A program made the translations under genes and the position numbers. A stretch of 6,966 nt of DNA from Frankiales bacterium. Its GTDB lineage: Bacteria; Actinomycetota; Actinomycetes; Mycobacteriales; SCTD01. Position 1 is the first letter of the stretch. The number at the start of each line of letters is the position of its first letter. The notes below the pieces were generated by a model, which saw only the letters and a list, made by a program, of their open reading frames with translations, was not told the DNA's origin and ran no database searches. Below, in pieces: positions 4,782-6,966 of this stretch. Location: positions 1 through 6,966 of the forward strand of contig JAODNF010000484.1 of assembly GCA_025464915.1 (NCBI GenBank), written 5' to 3'.

Positions 4782-6110
4782 GTGAAGGAGATCCTCGAGG
4801 CCATCCTGGCCGGCGAGACCCCCGAGGGACCGGTTCCGTCGTCCTACCGGGGAGTGGTCGTCCGCAAGGACGAGGCCGGCATGTTCGAGGGCGTCGCGAC
4901 CCGTGACAAGGACCCGCGCAAGAGCCTGCACATCGACGAGGTGGCTACTCCTGAGCTCGGCCCGGGCGAGGCCATCGTCGCCGTCATGGCGAGCTCGGTG
5001 AACTTCAACACCGTCTGGACCTCGATCTTCGAGCCGGTCAGCACGTTCGGCTTCCTCGAGCGCTACGGCAGGACCGGCCCCATGGGCAAGCGCCACGACC
5101 TGCCCTACCACGTCGTCGGCTCCGACCTGTCCGGCGTCGTGCTGGCCGTCGGCCCGGGCGTGCAGAAGTGGAAGGCCGGCGACCGCGTCGTCGCCCACTG
5201 CCTGAGCGTCGAGATGGAGGACCCCGAGGGGTACGACGACGCGATGCTCGACCCGCAGCAGCGCATCTGGGGCTTCGAGACCAACTTCGGCGGCCTCGCC
5301 GAGCTGGCTCTCGTCAAGAGCAACCAGCTGATGCCGAAGCCCGAGCACCTCACCTGGGAGGAGGCGGCCTGCCCCGGCCTCGTCAACTCCACGGCCTACC
5401 GCCAGCTCGTGTCGAAGAACGCCGGCCAGATGAAGCAGGGCGACAACGTGCTCGTGTGGGGCGCCTCGGGCGGTCTCGGCTCCTACGCGACCCAGTACGT
5501 GCTCAACGGTGGCGGCACCCCGATCTGCGTCGTGTCCTCCCCCGACAAGGCCGACATCTGCCGGTCGATGGGCGCCGAGCACGTCATCGACCGCAACGCC
5601 GAGGGCTACAAGTTCTGGAAGGACGAGCGCACCCAGGACCCGAAGGAGTGGCAGCGCTTCGGCAAGCAGATCCGCTCCATGACGGGGGGCGAGGACATCG
5701 ACATCGTCTTCGAGCACCCCGGGCGTGAGACCTTCGGCGCCTCGGTCTACGTCACGCGCAAGGGCGGCACCATCACGACCTGCGCCTCGACCAGCGGCTA
5801 CATGCACGAGTACGACAACCGCTACCTCTGGATGAACCTCAAGCGCATCGTCTCGAGCCACTTCGCGAACTACCGCGAGTCGTGGGAGGCCAACCGCCTC
5901 ATCGCCAAGGGCAAGATCCACCCGACGCTGTCCAAGACCTACGCCCTCGAGGACACCGGTCAGGCCGCGTTCGACGTCCACAAGAACGCCCATCAGGGCA
6001 AGGTCGGCGTGCTGTGCCTGGCCCCCAGCGAGGGCCTCGGCGTGCTGCCCGAGAAGCAGGAGTTCCGCGACAAGCACCTCGAGGCGATCAACCGCTTCAA
6101 GAACGTCTGA
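4782..6110 (+). CDS. ccr: Crotonyl-CoA carboxylase/reductase
   Basis: This 442-residue zinc-independent MDR-family enzyme performs NADPH-dependent reductive carboxylation of crotonyl-CoA to (2S)-ethylmalonyl-CoA, the key step of the ethylmalonyl-CoA pathway and a source of polyketide extender units. The N-terminal substrate domain carries MASSVNFNTVWTSIFEP; the nucleotide-binding loop GASGGLGSYA is at 227-236; the C-terminal part includes EHPGRETFGASVY and GKIHPTLSK. The four CO2-pocket residues described for the Kitasatospora setae enzyme (Asn81, Phe170, Glu171, His365) correspond, at a constant offset of 5, to Asn76, Phe165, Glu166 and His360 here, so carboxylation rather than plain reduction is expected. 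The start is GTG 4782, not GTG 4776, because of Shine-Dalgarno spacing and the conserved MKEIL start. A strong terminator follows. Confidence 0.96.
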   Translation: MKEILEAILAGETPEGPVPSSYRGVVVRKDEAGMFEGVATRDKDPRKSLHIDEVATPELGPGEAIVAVMASSVNFNTVWTSIFEPVSTFGFLERYGRTGPMGKRHDLPYHVVGSDLSGVVLAVGPGVQKWKAGDRVVAHCLSVEMEDPEGYDDAMLDPQQRIWGFETNFGGLAELALVKSNQLMPKPEHLTWEEAACPGLVNSTAYRQLVSKNAGQMKQGDNVLVWGASGGLGSYATQYVLNGGGTPICVVSSPDKADICRSMGAEHVIDRNAEGYKFWKDERTQDPKEWQRFGKQIRSMTGGEDIDIVFEHPGRETFGASVYVTRKGGTITTCASTSGYMHEYDNRYLWMNLKRIVSSHFANYRESWEANRLIAKGKIHPTLSKTYALEDTGQAAFDVHKNAHQGKVGVLCLAPSEGLGVLPEKQEFRDKHLEAINRFKNV

Positions 6111-6120
6111 TCGACCCGAC

Positions 6121-6164
6121 AGAGGGGCTTCGTCCGCGTTGCAACGCGGACGAACCCCCTTTGT
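6121..6164 (+). terminator. Intrinsic terminator after ccr
   Basis: The arms at 6129-6141 and 6142-6154 are perfectly complementary over 13 bp. After a C-C mismatch, GGGG/CCCC plus A-T extend the stem to 6123-6160, with weaker pairs out to 6121/6162. About four central bases form the loop. A short T-rich run (TTTGT, 6160-6164) follows. It lies 10 nt after the ccr stop and insulates the DivIVA-like gene from ccr. Confidence 0.85.
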
Positions 6165-6208
6165 CCTGCGTGCCGCACGCGTAAGACGGCGCGTTTGCTG
6201 GTATCACC
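6165..6208 (+). promoter_or_regulatory. Short leader/promoter region of the DivIVA-like gene
   Basis: Only 44 nt lie between the terminator and ATG 6209, so the promoter must sit here or overlap the terminator. The segment holds two small perfect inverted repeats: GCGTG-CCG-CACGC (6168-6180) and ACGCG-N8-CGCGT (6177-6181 with 6190-6194). No clear Shine-Dalgarno and no confident promoter boxes are seen. Confidence 0.3.
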
Positions 6209-6966
6209 ATGAGCATGAGCGACGAGCACCTTCTCCCCCTGCACGACGAGGAGGACACCGGCGGCTTCGACACGGCGCTGCGCGGCTACGACAAGCGACA
6301 GGTCGAGGACTACGTCGAGCGCGTCGAGGTCGCCCTCAGCGACGCGGACCGGCAGCACATCGAGGACGGCGAGCGGATGGCTGCCCTCGAGCTCGAGCTG
6401 GCCGCCCTCCGGGACCGGCTCGCCGACGCCGAGCAGCGCGCCGCCGGGCTCCCCGAGCCGTCGTCGCGGATCGCCGCCCGCGCCGCCGAGATCCTCCGCC
6501 TCGCCGAGGAGGAGGCCGATCAGATCGTCGGCCAGGCCCGCGAACGTGCCGAGACCGCCGTCGCCGACCGGACCGTCGAGCTCGACCGCCGGGCCCAGGA
6601 GCTCGCCGCCACCCAGGCCGAGGCCGACTCCGCGCGCTTGGATGCGCAGCGCGATGCCGAAGCGGTGCGCAGCCGTGCCAAGGAGGAGGCGACCAACCTC
6701 TTCCACACGGCCCGCGCCGACGCAGAGTCCCGGGTCGCCAACGCCAAGGCCGAGGCGGAGTCCCTCGTCAGCGCCGCGCACGAGGAGGCCGAGCGCAAGA
6801 AGCGCACCGCCGAGGAGGACGTCGCCATCGTCCACGAGGACGGCCGCGAGCGGGCCCGACGGATGGTCGCCGAGGCCCAGGCGCAGGTCGAGGAGCTGGC
6901 CCGCCAGCGCGACGCCATCGCCGCTCAGCTCCAGCAGCTGCGCGAGACCCTGTCCGCCGCCGTCCA
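6209..6966 (+). CDS. DivIVA-domain coiled-coil protein (polar growth/cytoskeleton type), 3' truncated by window
   Basis: This frame is open from ATG 6209 to the window end (252 codons plus 2 nt, no stop). Residues 20-38 hold the DivIVA-type membrane-targeting motif: FDTALRGYDKRQVEDYV followed by ERV. After this, from about residue 39 to the edge, the sequence is an almost unbroken Ala/Glu/Arg-rich coiled coil, with a break at LPEPSS (81-86) and a segment RAAEILRLAEEEADQI (91-106) typical of Scy/FilP-like and DivIVA-like actinobacterial proteins. Such proteins form filaments or scaffolds at growing poles and help recruit the DivIVA polarisome. Long Glu/Lys coiled coil and no signal peptide indicate a cytosolic location. 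ATG 6215 is an alternative start; neither has a clear Shine-Dalgarno. It is separated from ccr by a strong terminator. Whether it is a Scy, FilP or other relative depends on the missing part. Confidence 0.85.
   Translation, partial: MSMSDEHLLPLHDEEDTGGFDTALRGYDKRQVEDYVERVEVALSDADRQHIEDGERMAALELELAALRDRLADAEQRAAGLPEPSSRIAARAAEILRLAEEEADQIVGQARERAETAVADRTVELDRRAQELAATQAEADSARLDAQRDAEAVRSRAKEEATNLFHTARADAESRVANAKAEAESLVSAAHEEAERKKRTAEEDVAIVHEDGRERARRMVAEAQAQVEELARQRDAIAAQLQQLRETLSAAV

Noticed and set aside
4542..6077. Long open frame of 511 codons on the minus strand opposite ccr and the end of the epimerase gene
   Set aside because: It is a mirror of the high-GC third positions of ccr, which is beyond doubt by its motifs. 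The translation is rich in Ala, Val, Leu, Gly, Asp, Arg and His without family motifs.
5993..6835. Open frame of 280 codons on the minus strand opposite the DivIVA-like gene
   Set aside because: It runs through the ccr terminator hairpin and into ccr, and is Gly/Leu/Val low complexity, as expected from the complement of a Glu/Ala-rich coiled coil.
6717..6870. Repeated GCC-GAG-rich units in the DivIVA-like gene considered as a DNA tandem repeat
   Set aside because: Units are irregular at the DNA level; the pattern comes from Ala/Glu codons of a coiled coil.

Overview
The window is a compact, very GC-rich stretch of chromosome. Third codon positions are almost always G or C, GTG and TTG starts are used, and genes overlap by a few bases. 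This points to an actinobacterium. Protein similarity recalled from memory (MeaB, epimerase, Ccr and the DivIVA-like protein) suggests Nocardioidaceae or a relative, but the genus cannot be fixed from this sequence alone. I see no tRNA, rRNA, CRISPR array, insertion sequence or phage gene.

Layout. (1) 1-78: the last 25 codons of a + strand gene entering from the left. (2) 79-378, minus: a small MTH1187/YkoF-type thiamine-binding protein, tail to tail with gene 1 with no base between the stop codons. (3) 415-1281, plus: an alpha/beta hydrolase with a full catalytic triad, 36 bp away from gene 2 and divergent from it. (4) 4082 down to 1286, minus: a tightly packed four-gene operon read in the order thiolase, meaB, DUF985 cupin, DUF3817 membrane protein. 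Every junction overlaps (8, 11 and 4 nt). (5) 4083-4162: an 80-bp divergent promoter region. (6) 4163-4615, plus: methylmalonyl-CoA/ethylmalonyl-CoA epimerase. (7) 4782-6110, plus: crotonyl-CoA carboxylase/reductase (ccr), closed by a strong hairpin terminator at 6121-6162. (8) 6209 to the right edge, plus: a DivIVA-domain coiled-coil protein of the polar-growth (Scy/FilP-like) type, cut by the window end.

How the genes fit together. Thiolase, epimerase, Ccr and MeaB all belong to C2/C4 acyl-CoA metabolism through the ethylmalonyl-CoA pathway. The thiolase makes acetoacetyl-CoA from two acetyl-CoA. Ccr reductively carboxylates crotonyl-CoA to ethylmalonyl-CoA. The epimerase interconverts ethylmalonyl-CoA and methylmalonyl-CoA epimers. 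MeaB is the GTPase chaperone of the B12-dependent acyl-CoA mutases. The acetoacetyl-CoA reductase, crotonase, mutases, mesaconyl-CoA enzymes and lyase are not in the window and must be elsewhere if the pathway is complete. The cupin and the small membrane protein are co-translated with meaB but have no known link to this pathway.

Nothing here is a dramatic new system. The most useful points are the lack of any ATG/GTG/TTG start for full-length MeaB, replacement of the usual HH metal-site motif by QQ in the epimerase, a palindrome lying on the likely ccr promoter, and the two uncharacterised genes locked into the thiolase-meaB operon.
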